DNA of 64,000 nucleotides from Oscillospiraceae bacterium. Its GTDB lineage: Bacteria > Bacillota > Clostridia > Oscillospirales > CAG-272. The position numbers were made by a program, and so were the translations under genes. The stretch is taken from NCBI GenBank assembly GCA_015064085.1, contig SVSX01000005.1, positions 1 through 64,000 of the forward strand, given 5' to 3'. The notes under the pieces were generated by a model. That model was not told the origin of the DNA and ran no database searches. It was given only the letters and a program-made list of their open reading frames with translations. The first letter of the stretch is position 1; the number at the start of each line of letters is the position of its first letter. This document shows, piece by piece, positions 9,867 through 19,765 of the stretch.

Positions 9867-9928
9867 GGATAGTCAGATTTGAACAAGAAGCGCCGTTCTT
9901 CTTCGGTCTTGCCAAATGTGACAGTCCC
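9862..9928. repeat. Internally deleted copy of the 217-bp repeat
   Basis: TTAGGGGATAGTCAGATTTGAACAAGAAGCGCCGTTCTT joined directly to CTTCGGTCTTGCCAAATGTGACAG; about 150 bp of the interior missing, both termini kept. Confidence 0.85.
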
Positions 9929-9941
9929 GGTTTTTTGATGA

Positions 9942-12188
9942 TCAACTGAATTTTATATCGACCGAGATCGGAAGGTGGTCGGAGGTGGATACCGACTTGC
10001 TCGTGATTATCGACTGATATTTTGTAACGTTCAGACCGCTCTTTGATACAAGTGCGTGGTCGATAGCAGAGCCTGCTCCCGGAACAGATCCAAGCGAGTG
10101 ATTTGTTGAGAAATGTTCGTTGAAGCTATTAGCCGCGATGGATTTCGCCGCAACAAGATTGTCTTGCGTAAGTATCTTATAGGGGGCGCTGGCGCGTGTG
10201 CAGTTAAGGTCGCCCATAACTATAAAGGGAACGCCCGCGTACTTTGTCTCAAGATTCTTCATCTCGCTGTAGAGCTCGCCCGCATCCTGCTGTCTGAGAG
10301 TATCTGCCGTTGTGGGATTTCCGTGATAGGTAAGGTGGGTAGAGAAGGTAATGAATCTCTCACGGCTTACTTTGTCCTCAAAGAGCGCCCAGGTGTAGGA
10401 TTTTGAGGAGGAGAGGTAAGAGTCGGGATTTGTGGATACCGACTCGTAGAAATGGTGTCCCGAGTCGACAAGCGTTACCTTATCCGCTCTGTAGAATATC
10501 GGAGTGTAGTTTACGTCAGCGGGGTTCTGTGCGTCGAGAGAGCTTTGGGAGAGGGTGTCGAGCTGACAGTCCACCATAGTATATCCCATCTGGATAAGAA
10601 TAGGATTAAGCCTCGTGTGCCACTTGAAATCCTTGTTCTTTATAATACCGTCGCTCATTTCCTGAAGGAGAAGAATGTCGGCATCGGTCTCCTTGAGTGT
10701 ATCCGCGTGGCCCTGAGCCCATTGTTGCTTTGCAGTTTCATCAGCGAGACTCTTGAAGATGTGGAAATATACGTTTGATGATACTATACGGATATCGCCG
10801 CTGTCCTTCTTCTGAATACCTATGGGAGTCTGAGGAAGCGTGGCTGTGCTATAATTTGCGGCATATGCGTTAAGTACGACCAACTGCTCATTTGTGTAAG
10901 GAGAGAAGCGGGAAAGGGTGTTTACAATAACGTTGTATTTGTACTCCTTGTTAGCTCCCGCCGAGGAGAGATCTCGAAGTGCCGAGAACGCAACACCCGC
11001 CACGGCTCTGCGTGTGTAGGTCTTTGCGTAGATCCTTTCTCCGCCGACCTCAGCGTATGCTATAGCGGCATACTCACGCTTAAAATCGGTAACGTTGGTG
11101 ATATGCTTAGAATAGATATAAGTACCTGTTCCTCGTCCACAAAACTCCTTTTCGAGGTCGCCTACCTTGTAGTCCTTATATGAGTCCTCATAGGTAAGCT
11201 TTGAAAGCGCCTCAGCGGTGAATTCTCCCGCCTCGTAAACGTATTCAAGGGGAGCTATCACCATTCCGATCTTGAATCCGTCAGCACCGTATTTCTTTGT
11301 GAGATCGTTCATATAACTTCTGTCAAGCTCCATCTGGAAGATCATTGAAGAGGTATAAGGAGAATCGAGCTTGATTTTTGCGCCGTCCATTGTTCGTATG
11401 CCGACGTCGTCCTTGCTCGGCGCGTCAGACAGATGCAGAATGTGCATTGTCCAATAGTCCTGAGGCTGTCCGTGCGCGGGATACTTTTTCTCTATAGCCT
11501 CGATGTTTTCATCGGTAAGCTCACAGTAATACCAATGCTCACCCTTGGGCGACACGAGAACGCTGCAAAATGAGATCATATTTGTGATGTTTGCTCCGAT
11601 CTCTTCCTTGAGAGCGGATATTTTCAGAGCAACCTCGATGACCGTCTTTCCGTCCTTATGGCTTCCTCCGTACTGTGAATAAAGCTTTTCGGGGTCAACC
11701 GCGGGAGAGGTGGGAACACCTGTTGAAAATTCAAGATAGTTCAGATCGTGGACCTTAGCCTTTCCGTCCGATGAGAGCGAAAATGACATACGCAGTCTTG
11801 TGAACATATCCGAAAATCCGCCAAGTGTAGGTAATCCAAGATTGAACATAAAGTATCCTGAATTTGGGGAATATTCGGTGCTGTTCATCTCTACTGCAAG
11901 ATATATGCACTCTCTGTCATAAGAGAAATAGTGCTTTGCGGACGAGATGTAGCCGTCGTCGTTATTTGTAAATTCAACGTCGACAGACGTCGAATACTCA
12001 TCCTCCGTTATCGTGCCGTCTGCAACGGGAGGCGTGGAGTCTCCGTCAGCTCCAAGATAAATGTGATCCTGACCGAGAAATGCTATCTCACGGGCATCTA
12101 CGGGTGTTAACGCGCAGGATGATATCGTAAGAAGTGACATTACAGTCAGCATACTTAAAAGAAGGCATAATGTTTTTTTCATAATCAC
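9942..12188 (-). CDS. Lipoprotein with N-terminal CBM9/DOMON-like region and C-terminal endonuclease/exonuclease/phosphatase domain
   Basis: Lipobox-like TISSC; C-terminal LLQEMSDG, GDLNCT, SDHLPISVD motifs of the EEP superfamily. Confidence 0.8.
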   Translation of the reverse strand: MIMKKTLCLLLSMLTVMSLLTISSCALTPVDAREIAFLGQDHIYLGADGDSTPPVADGTITEDEYSTSVDVEFTNNDDGYISSAKHYFSYDRECIYLAVEMNSTEYSPNSGYFMFNLGLPTLGGFSDMFTRLRMSFSLSSDGKAKVHDLNYLEFSTGVPTSPAVDPEKLYSQYGGSHKDGKTVIEVALKISALKEEIGANITNMISFCSVLVSPKGEHWYYCELTDENIEAIEKKYPAHGQPQDYWTMHILHLSDAPSKDDVGIRTMDGAKIKLDSPYTSSMIFQMELDRSYMNDLTKKYGADGFKIGMVIAPLEYVYEAGEFTAEALSKLTYEDSYKDYKVGDLEKEFCGRGTGTYIYSKHITNVTDFKREYAAIAYAEVGGERIYAKTYTRRAVAGVAFSALRDLSSAGANKEYKYNVIVNTLSRFSPYTNEQLVVLNAYAANYSTATLPQTPIGIQKKDSGDIRIVSSNVYFHIFKSLADETAKQQWAQGHADTLKETDADILLLQEMSDGIIKNKDFKWHTRLNPILIQMGYTMVDCQLDTLSQSSLDAQNPADVNYTPIFYRADKVTLVDSGHHFYESVSTNPDSYLSSSKSYTWALFEDKVSRERFITFSTHLTYHGNPTTADTLRQQDAGELYSEMKNLETKYAGVPFIVMGDLNCTRASAPYKILTQDNLVAAKSIAANSFNEHFSTNHSLGSVPGAGSAIDHALVSKSGLNVTKYQSIITSKSVSTSDHLPISVDIKFS

Positions 12189-12296
12189 CGTGTCCTTTTG
12201 AATTGTTTTCTAAATATTTTGGAAGTTGCTTTGTCATAGTAGGACGTCATATGCTCAGATGTATTATACTTCCCAAATGGCATACTATATTGAAAA

Positions 12297-12322
12297 TTCT
12301 AACATATTTTTGACATCATTGT
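12297..12322 (-). promoter_or_regulatory. Promoter for the EEP lipoprotein gene
   Basis: On minus strand TTGACA-18 bp-TAGAAT. Confidence 0.55.
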
Positions 12323-12406
12323 CAATAGAAAAGAAGAAAAATAATACAAATAAATATTATAATAATTATAATACAGTAATTTTTGTTTTTTAAACCTTTG
12401 AACATA

Positions 12407-12435
12407 TTGAAAAATGAAAAGAAATGTGATATAAT
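12407..12435 (+). promoter_or_regulatory. Promoter, extended -10
   Basis: TTGAAA-17 bp-TATAAT with TGTG upstream of -10. Confidence 0.7.
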
Positions 12436-12486
12436 GAATATGCTTCTTAATGAGAAAAATTTTAACTGACGAAAGGCGGTGAAGCA

Positions 12487-12930
12487 ATGGCGGATAAAGA
12501 GAAAATAATGTCCGACGTTAAGAAAAAAGCGAAAAGTAAGGCGAAAAGAAAAGCAAAAAGCAAGGTGAAGAAGATCCACCTCGCAACTATTATTATAAGC
12601 ATTCTTTGCCTTGCGATCGGAGTATTTGCGGGAGCTTTTGCCTATAGCTTTATAAGCGCGGATGACGGCTTTTATCTCAAAGGAGATAAAGAGTACACAG
12701 TCCCAATTGGAACAAGCTTTACCTATTACGATGAGGGGGCGAAGGTGATCTCCTTCGGTCAGGATATTTCCGATCGGGTAAGAGTTGAAACAAATCTTCG
12801 CGAGGTGGATGACGGTGAATATACCGTGGATACCTCCGTACCCGGAGACTACTACATCATCTACCGTGTTGACTCGATAAAGTACGGCGAAATAATGCGC
12901 GTAAGAACAATAACCGTTAAAGGAGAATGA
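12487..12930 (+). CDS. Membrane-anchored small protein, Lys/Ala-rich cytoplasmic tail, one TM, extracellular Ig-like domain
   Basis: KKKAKSKAKRKAKSKVKK then TM; DUF5011-like GDYYIIYRVD pattern. Confidence 0.65.
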   Translation: MADKEKIMSDVKKKAKSKAKRKAKSKVKKIHLATIIISILCLAIGVFAGAFAYSFISADDGFYLKGDKEYTVPIGTSFTYYDEGAKVISFGQDISDRVRVETNLREVDDGEYTVDTSVPGDYYIIYRVDSIKYGEIMRVRTITVKGE

Positions 12931-12932
12931 CG

Positions 12933-14027
12933 ATGGCTAAGAGAAAAAAGAAATTTTCAAAGGGATTAACGGTCTTTCTTGCGATACTTTGCTTTATAGT
13001 CGGAACGGCAGGAGGCTTTTTTGGATACTTCAAGCTTACAATGCCTACCGACACAGATACGTATGTAAGCGGAGATCTTGTGATAAATTTCCTCGAGCTT
13101 GGCAACAAGTATACAGGAGACTGTACCTACATAAAGGCGGGGGATAACGATATCCTTATAGACGCGGGCTCGAGGACCTCAAGTGTCACCTCGATAAGCG
13201 CTTTCCTTGACGAAAACGTTACCGACGGCACACTCGAGTACGTTATAGTCACACATGCCCACGAGGACCATTATGCGGGATTTGCCACCTCGGAGGATGC
13301 GAAGAGTATATTCGATCTTTATGAGTGTGAGATCATAATCGATTTCTCTCAGATAACAGAGGACAAGGCCGATCAGAAAAGCTACAAGAACTATATCCGA
13401 GAGAGAGACGCTGAGATCGCTGCGGGGGCGGAGCACTATACCGCTAAGGAATGCAGAGAGAGCGGAAAGAGTAAGTTTGATCTTGGATCGGGAATAGAGC
13501 TTGAGATACTTGACAGCTACTATTATTATAATGTGGCTGAGAGTGAGAACGACCATTCGGTTTGCACGATGATAAATCAGGGCGACCGACACTTCCTTTT
13601 CACGGGAGACCTTGAAAAGAAGGGCGAGGAAAAGCTCTGCGAGATGAACGATCTTCCCAAGGTGGATCTTTATAAGGCGGGACACCACGGTTCGGGAACA
13701 TCGTCCCACAACGTTCTGCTTGAGAAGATACAGCCCGAGATCGTTTGTGTGTGCTGCTGCGCAGGTAGCTCTGAATACACAAAGAATAACGCAAATCAAT
13801 TCCCGACTCAGGAATTCGTTGACAGGATCGCCCCCTATACCGACAGAGTTTACGTAACGACCCTTTGCGTCGATTACGAAAATGATGAGTTTACCTCGAT
13901 GAACGGAAACATCAAGGTCACCTCGGGCAAGGGAGAGATAGCTGTGGATTGCTCGAATAACAATACCTTGCTAAAGGATACTGCGTGGTTTAAAAAAGCC
14001 CGAGAATGTCCCGATGCGTGGAAATAA
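12933..14027 (+). CDS. MBL-fold metallo-hydrolase, ComEC/Rec2 C-terminal-like, N-terminal TM anchor
   Basis: THAHEDHYAGF zinc motif, LFTGDLEKKGE, KAGHHGSGTSS. Confidence 0.85.
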   Translation: MAKRKKKFSKGLTVFLAILCFIVGTAGGFFGYFKLTMPTDTDTYVSGDLVINFLELGNKYTGDCTYIKAGDNDILIDAGSRTSSVTSISAFLDENVTDGTLEYVIVTHAHEDHYAGFATSEDAKSIFDLYECEIIIDFSQITEDKADQKSYKNYIRERDAEIAAGAEHYTAKECRESGKSKFDLGSGIELEILDSYYYYNVAESENDHSVCTMINQGDRHFLFTGDLEKKGEEKLCEMNDLPKVDLYKAGHHGSGTSSHNVLLEKIQPEIVCVCCCAGSSEYTKNNANQFPTQEFVDRIAPYTDRVYVTTLCVDYENDEFTSMNGNIKVTSGKGEIAVDCSNNNTLLKDTAWFKKARECPDAWK

Positions 14028-14036
14028 TAAAAAATC

Positions 14037-14072
14037 TCTGACCGTTTTGGCGGTCAGAGAATTTTTTTTGAA
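14037..14072 (+). terminator. Rho-independent terminator
   Basis: CTCTGACCGTTTTGGCGGTCAGAGAATTTTTTTT. Confidence 0.85.
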
Positions 14073-14448
14073 TTTTTTCTTGAATGTAGAAATGTTCATA
14101 TATATATGATATAATGAATTTGATAACAGCTTCTGAAAATATGAAATGCACAGATTTTGTATCGCCCTTGGATTTGTCATATGTTGAATTGGGTGCGCAA
14201 AATGCTTGTGTTGTATATTGTAATTTTTAAAGGAATAGCATCATTGAATTTTATATCTTTGTTTTGTAATTTATTTTGATATTTTAAGTATAAAAAACAA
14301 GTCTTAACATAGTTTATTGGGTTTTCATTCTTGATATATTTTACAATATGTTTTTTGAAGCTTTAAACAATTATTTTGAAAAAATGTGTCGAATTATACA
14401 TACCTGACACTGGTTATAAATCAAATACTATTTAAGAAAGGAAAGATT

Positions 14449-16725
14449 ATGGCATTATTACAGCTTCGTGACATTGGAAAGATCTACGTATCCGACGGTA
14501 ACGTTGCCGTTGGAATCAGAGGTGTAAACCTTTCATTTGAGCGCGGGGAATTCGTTGCTATCACGGGTAAATCGGGTTCGGGTAAATCGACTCTGCTCAA
14601 CGTGATATCGGGAATGGATTCCTATGAAGAGGGTGAGCTTCTTATAGAGGGCTCTCCGACCTCTCACTATCTTCAGCCCGATTGGGAGGAGTATCGCGAA
14701 AAATACATCTCATTTATCTTTCAGGATTATAACATTATAGAGAGCTTTACCGTCTTACAAAACGTTGAGCTCGCGCTTATGCACATTGAGGATAAAAAGG
14801 AGAGACGCCGCCGTGCGCTCGAGCTTATAGAGCGTGTCGGACTCAGCTCTCATATCAAGCACAAGGGAAGTAAGCTCTCGGGCGGACAGAAGCAGAGGAC
14901 GGTAATTGCCCGTGCCCTCGCGAAGGAGAGTCCGATAATTCTTGCGGATGAGCCCACGGGAAATCTTGATTCGGTCACCTCGAAGGAAATAATAGAGCTT
15001 CTTCGAGAGGTGTCGAAGGATAAGCTTCTTATTGTTGTGACCCACAATTTCGAGCAGGTTCAGGATGCGGTCACAAGACACATTCGGGTCTTTGACGGTT
15101 CTGTGGAGTCGGATCACGTTATAAAAAGAGCCGAGCCTGTTCCCACAGATGATGTCCGACCTGAGCCGAAGCAGGAAACAGAAGGCAAAAAAACGAGGGG
15201 AAGAGCAGTTAAAAACGGTATCACTCTCGGAAAGAGCATATTTATCTCGAAGCCAAGGCTTTCAGCCTTTCTTTGCATTTTGCTTACGATCGGTACACTT
15301 GGCATTTTTGTGGTGACCTCCTTCTGTGGAAGTGCGGCTGACATATTTAAAAAGCATTATATATTTGAGCCGATCGAGGGACGCCTTGTTATCGCAAAGC
15401 GGAGCGGAGAGATGATAAGTGATGATGAGCTCGATGCTTTGAAGAAAGAATACAACGCCGAGCGAGTTCTCCATTACGACATATTGCTTGACGCAGATAA
15501 CAATAATTACGTAAACTACCGCATCGGTGACCGTATTTATTCCTTCCGCGTACGTCCGAGCTATAACGATCAGCTTGGCATACCCGACGTTGGAAGATAT
15601 CCTGAGTCGGACGGAGAAGTGTTTTTGTATCTTCCTATACAGTATCAGGATGAATTTGGCAAGGATGAGCTTATTCTCGATGAGATATCTTACAACGGAC
15701 TGCATCTTGACGTTTCGGGAGTGAAATATTATTATGACAATACAAAGCTTCCGATACTCCTCTTTACCGAGGGGGGCTTCAAGGTTGCTACCGCAAATCA
15801 CTACGTTGGAAGAAATGCTGTGAACGCAAATATATCGCTTATACGCAAAACGGTAAGCAGCGAGTCTGTGATCAGCAGGATAAATATATCGCAGATAGAT
15901 CTCTCCTTCGACGTTGAGCAAAACAAAATATACGTTGACTCAAATCAGTACCGTCAGTCTGCGTCAGACGGAGAGCTTGAAACAAGAATAAGTCTGAATT
16001 CAAACTATTACAAGCATAACTACGATTACTATGACAGTTCGGAGGAGATAACCTTTTCAAAGACCTTCGATGACAGCTACGTGACAAAATCAAAGCCTTC
16101 GGAGGAAACGGTGCAGTATTCCTTTGGAACTGACAGGCTGATCGTTCATCCTCAGGTGGTTGTCGATATGGCAGATGAGGTGCTCTCCGAGTCCTACACT
16201 CAGGCGTCACTCTTTTTTGAAAGCGATAAGGATGCCGAGGTGGCAGCCAAGGCGCTGAACGAAAAGGGATATATTGCAGTTCCGGCAAATACCACCTACT
16301 CTCCGGGATTTGAGGAGGTTCTTCTCTCGATGCTTCAGTGCGCGATGTTGGCGTTTGTTTGGATGATAACTATAGTTTTTCTTGCGTTTTTCATCAATCT
16401 TTGTACAGCGAGAACTCTTGGCGCGTTCAAGGGCGATATGGCAATTATGCGTTCAATGGGCATATCGGTGAAGGTGGTAAGGATAGGTATGTACGTTCGT
16501 ATGTTGATATCTCTTATCCCCGCATTTATATTTATGGTAATTTCGGCGGTGGGAATATTCACCTCGCCGTCACTCAGCGAGTATTTCAAGTATCTGCAGC
16601 TCTGGCAGTATGTCTTGATCATCGTCGGTATGATCATGCTTACCGTTCGTATCACACATAAGCAGATAAGAAAGCTCTTCCGTGAGAGCGTCAAAAAATC
16701 CCTGAGAGGAGGTGCGGCAGAATGA
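14449..16725 (+). CDS. ABC transporter, ATP-binding domain fused to FtsX-like permease
   Basis: Walker A GKSGSGKST, signature LSGGQKQR, Walker B ILADEPTGNLD; C-terminal TMs. Confidence 0.9.
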   Translation: MALLQLRDIGKIYVSDGNVAVGIRGVNLSFERGEFVAITGKSGSGKSTLLNVISGMDSYEEGELLIEGSPTSHYLQPDWEEYREKYISFIFQDYNIIESFTVLQNVELALMHIEDKKERRRRALELIERVGLSSHIKHKGSKLSGGQKQRTVIARALAKESPIILADEPTGNLDSVTSKEIIELLREVSKDKLLIVVTHNFEQVQDAVTRHIRVFDGSVESDHVIKRAEPVPTDDVRPEPKQETEGKKTRGRAVKNGITLGKSIFISKPRLSAFLCILLTIGTLGIFVVTSFCGSAADIFKKHYIFEPIEGRLVIAKRSGEMISDDELDALKKEYNAERVLHYDILLDADNNNYVNYRIGDRIYSFRVRPSYNDQLGIPDVGRYPESDGEVFLYLPIQYQDEFGKDELILDEISYNGLHLDVSGVKYYYDNTKLPILLFTEGGFKVATANHYVGRNAVNANISLIRKTVSSESVISRINISQIDLSFDVEQNKIYVDSNQYRQSASDGELETRISLNSNYYKHNYDYYDSSEEITFSKTFDDSYVTKSKPSEETVQYSFGTDRLIVHPQVVVDMADEVLSESYTQASLFFESDKDAEVAAKALNEKGYIAVPANTTYSPGFEEVLLSMLQCAMLAFVWMITIVFLAFFINLCTARTLGAFKGDMAIMRSMGISVKVVRIGMYVRMLISLIPAFIFMVISAVGIFTSPSLSEYFKYLQLWQYVLIIVGMIMLTVRITHKQIRKLFRESVKKSLRGGAAE

Positions 16726-19706
16726 TCAATATCAAAGGGCTTCATAAATATTTTAATAAAGGAAAACAAAACGAGATCCACGTTATAAACGGTATCGATC
16801 TCGAGCTCCCCGAAAAGGGAATGATAGCTATTTTCGGTAAGAGTGGATGCGGAAAGACCACCCTTCTCAACGTGATAGGCGGTCTTGACGGATTCAGCGG
16901 CGGCACAGTTATTCTCGACGGGCAGGATGTAAGACAGGATACCGATGTTATAAGAAATAAATATATCGGATATATCTTTCAGAACTATAACCTCAACAAG
17001 CAGGAAAGCTGCTTTGATAACGTTGCCGATGCTTTGAGACTCTGTGGAATGAGCGATGAGGCGGAGATAAATGAGAGAGTTATGGCGGCTCTCGCGAACG
17101 TTGGAATGGATAAGTACAGCAAACGTCCTCCCGACACCCTTTCGGGCGGTCAGCAGCAAAGAATAGCCATTGCCCGAGCGATAGTGAAAAATCCGCAGAT
17201 AATTCTTGCCGATGAACCTACGGGTAACCTTGATGAGGCGAATACCGTGATGATAATGGACCTTCTCAAGGCTATCTCAAGGGATCATCTCGTCCTTCTC
17301 GTTACCCACGAGGCAAATCTTGTGGACTATTATTGTGACAAGGTCATCGAGCTTTCTGACGGTAAAGTTGTAAGTGTGCGGGATAACAAGTCCGCTAACG
17401 GGCTTTACGTTCGTGATAAGAACGACATTTATCTTGGAGAGCTTCAGAAGAGGACTATTTCCGACGCTAATGCTGAGGTGGAGTATTACGGTGATGCTGC
17501 AGAAGCGCCCGTGAAGCTTAAGATAATCAACAATGGCGGAAAGCTTTACCTTCAGGTCGACACCTCGGGCGTTCAGATCATAGATGAGTTCAGTGAGATG
17601 AACGTTAAAGAGGGTGTGTTTGAACAGAAGGAGGCAACAGGAGATGTTGATAATGATATCGATATGTCGAAGCTTCCTCCCGTAAAGGGAGAGCGCTTTG
17701 GAAGTCTCTTTTCCTTCCGATCCTCACTGAAGAGCGGATACAGCGCGAATTTCAAGGGAAGTAAGCGCGGAAAGAAGATGCTCAAGCGCTGTATGTGCCT
17801 CTTTGCCGCTGTGGTGGTGTTTATGAGCGCAGTATTCGGAACTGCCCTCGGTGATATTATCAACGTAAGCGAATCCTATAACCATAACGTTTTCTACGTA
17901 TATACCCCTGACGGAGAGGTTTCCGCAAAGATCAACAATGCTGTTGGATCGGCTGACAGCGGTATTGATTACGTTCGAATGTTTTACGATTACCCCGAGG
18001 GAGATATGACGGTCAGATTTGATATGGGAAGCTTTGAGACCTTCAGTGTTTCAAGCTATTCCGATGAGTTTATGACAAACGCGGTCTGGCTTGATTCCAC
18101 ACTTGCAAAGGGTCTTAAGACAGTTGCGGGTAAGAGCGATGGACTTAAGGATACCGAAATACTTATAACTACCAAGGTAGCCGATGCTCTCCTTGAAAAG
18201 TCCTCTCTCGGATATATAGAGAATCGTGAGGATCTTGTTGGTATTATGTGCCGCACATTTGCTATCAACGGAAAGACCTTGCGTGTGGCGGGAGTGGTAG
18301 AGTCGGATGAAACGGCTGTATATCTCACTCCTATGGCTATGGCGAGATATCTCAACCAAGGAAATACCGCAGGCGTTCTTCTGGCAAGTGATTATGGATT
18401 TGATCTGTCCGAGGGAGAGGTCGTATTCTCCACGAGAGGCAAGCTATCGGAGAATGATCCAAAGATCGGCGAGACTGTCAAGGTCCGCGGAATGGACGTG
18501 AAGGTATCGGCGACAAATTCCTTTATGGATTACGATGAATGGTTCAAGAAGACTTATCCCACCGAATATTTTACCGACGAGGATTTCTATAAAGAGAAGG
18601 TGCTTGAGGCGGATCCCGATCTTGTGCCCGGATCAAATGAATACTATAGGGCTCTTAATGAAATGCATACGACAGGATACTTTGATTATCTGGAGGCGTA
18701 TAACTCACGCCTTGAAGAATATCTCAGAGCTCAGTATGTTTTTAACTCAAATGATTTTCAACTCTGGCTCTTTATGGAAAAGGGAATAGAGGAAATGAAA
18801 TACCTCTATATGATGGACGGCGCGGCTGTCTACTTCGCTGAAAAATTTAAGGCTGAGCACGGCACATATCCCTTGAGAGACGGCATAGACTACAATTTCT
18901 ACAATGATCAGATAAATGGAATGAGCAAGGAATACCACGAGCTTTATATGCCTGAATTCAATTCGACTCACCACACCTCGATCCCGAACGTATGCTTCCT
19001 TGTCAGCGATGCCGACTATATAGCTATCTCAAAGCGTATCGGTGATACCGACAAGAGAGTGACGGGCAATGGCGGCGTTCACATAGAAGAAGGATATAAG
19101 GGTGAGGTAATATATGGCGGCGGAGGTATGGTCTTCGATATGGACGTGTCGGGATTCAAATACACGCTGATACATTCGAGTGATCCGAAGCTTACAGAGG
19201 AATGGATAGCCCGTGAATTTTCCGATCTTACCACACCGCAGAGCCATCTGCCGTCGGTGCTGACACCGAGTATGATCTTTGACGAGAAGATATCCGAAAA
19301 TACCACCGAGATAGTTATCAATCTTGTGACGATGTTCGTTATACTCGTGCTTATGGGAATATGTATGTACTTCATAATGCGCTCGTCTCTTATGAACAGA
19401 ATAAAGGAGATAGGTATCTACAGAGCGATAGGCGTGTCAAAAAAGAATCTTGTTTTCCGATTTTTTATCGAAGCGCTGCTTCTCACCACGTTAACCGTAT
19501 TTATCGGATATATCGTTTCCAGCGCATTTATCTTCATTTGCCTTGATATGTCGTCAATGATGGAGGGAATATTCTTCTATCCCATCTGGCTGGCGGGAAT
19601 AGTTCTCGCGATACTCTATGCGCTTTGCGTATTCTTCGGAGTTCTGCCTATCAAATCACTTTTGCGCAAGACTCCAAGTGAGATACTCTCAAAGTACGAC
19701 ATATAA
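16722..19706 (+). CDS. ABC transporter, ATP-binding domain fused to FtsX-like permease (second subunit)
   Basis: Walker A GKSGCGKTT, LSGGQQQR, ILADEPTGNLD; FtsX-like RIKEIGIYRAIGVSKKN; overlaps upstream gene by 4 nt. Confidence 0.9.
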   Translation: MINIKGLHKYFNKGKQNEIHVINGIDLELPEKGMIAIFGKSGCGKTTLLNVIGGLDGFSGGTVILDGQDVRQDTDVIRNKYIGYIFQNYNLNKQESCFDNVADALRLCGMSDEAEINERVMAALANVGMDKYSKRPPDTLSGGQQQRIAIARAIVKNPQIILADEPTGNLDEANTVMIMDLLKAISRDHLVLLVTHEANLVDYYCDKVIELSDGKVVSVRDNKSANGLYVRDKNDIYLGELQKRTISDANAEVEYYGDAAEAPVKLKIINNGGKLYLQVDTSGVQIIDEFSEMNVKEGVFEQKEATGDVDNDIDMSKLPPVKGERFGSLFSFRSSLKSGYSANFKGSKRGKKMLKRCMCLFAAVVVFMSAVFGTALGDIINVSESYNHNVFYVYTPDGEVSAKINNAVGSADSGIDYVRMFYDYPEGDMTVRFDMGSFETFSVSSYSDEFMTNAVWLDSTLAKGLKTVAGKSDGLKDTEILITTKVADALLEKSSLGYIENREDLVGIMCRTFAINGKTLRVAGVVESDETAVYLTPMAMARYLNQGNTAGVLLASDYGFDLSEGEVVFSTRGKLSENDPKIGETVKVRGMDVKVSATNSFMDYDEWFKKTYPTEYFTDEDFYKEKVLEADPDLVPGSNEYYRALNEMHTTGYFDYLEAYNSRLEEYLRAQYVFNSNDFQLWLFMEKGIEEMKYLYMMDGAAVYFAEKFKAEHGTYPLRDGIDYNFYNDQINGMSKEYHELYMPEFNSTHHTSIPNVCFLVSDADYIAISKRIGDTDKRVTGNGGVHIEEGYKGEVIYGGGGMVFDMDVSGFKYTLIHSSDPKLTEEWIAREFSDLTTPQSHLPSVLTPSMIFDEKISENTTEIVINLVTMFVILVLMGICMYFIMRSSLMNRIKEIGIYRAIGVSKKNLVFRFFIEALLLTTLTVFIGYIVSSAFIFICLDMSSMMEGIFFYPIWLAGIVLAILYALCVFFGVLPIKSLLRKTPSEILSKYDI

Positions 19707-19719
19707 AACCTAATGCAAA

Positions 19720-19763
19720 AAAGGACTGCTCACGAGCTTTCGTGAGCAGTCCTTGAGTTTTAT
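19720..19763. terminator. Bidirectional rho-independent terminator
   Basis: AAGGACTGCTCACGAGCTTTCGTGAGCAGTCCTT between convergent genes. Confidence 0.8.
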
Positions 19764-19765
19764 GG

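Noticed and set aside
14073-14440. ncRNA or riboswitch in the AT-rich gap before the ABC pair
   Set aside because: No strong stems or terminator found; only a possible -10 at 14112.
9942-19706. Prophage or ICE remnant
   Set aside because: No integrase, portal, relaxase or attachment-site signals; genes are ordinary envelope/transport genes.
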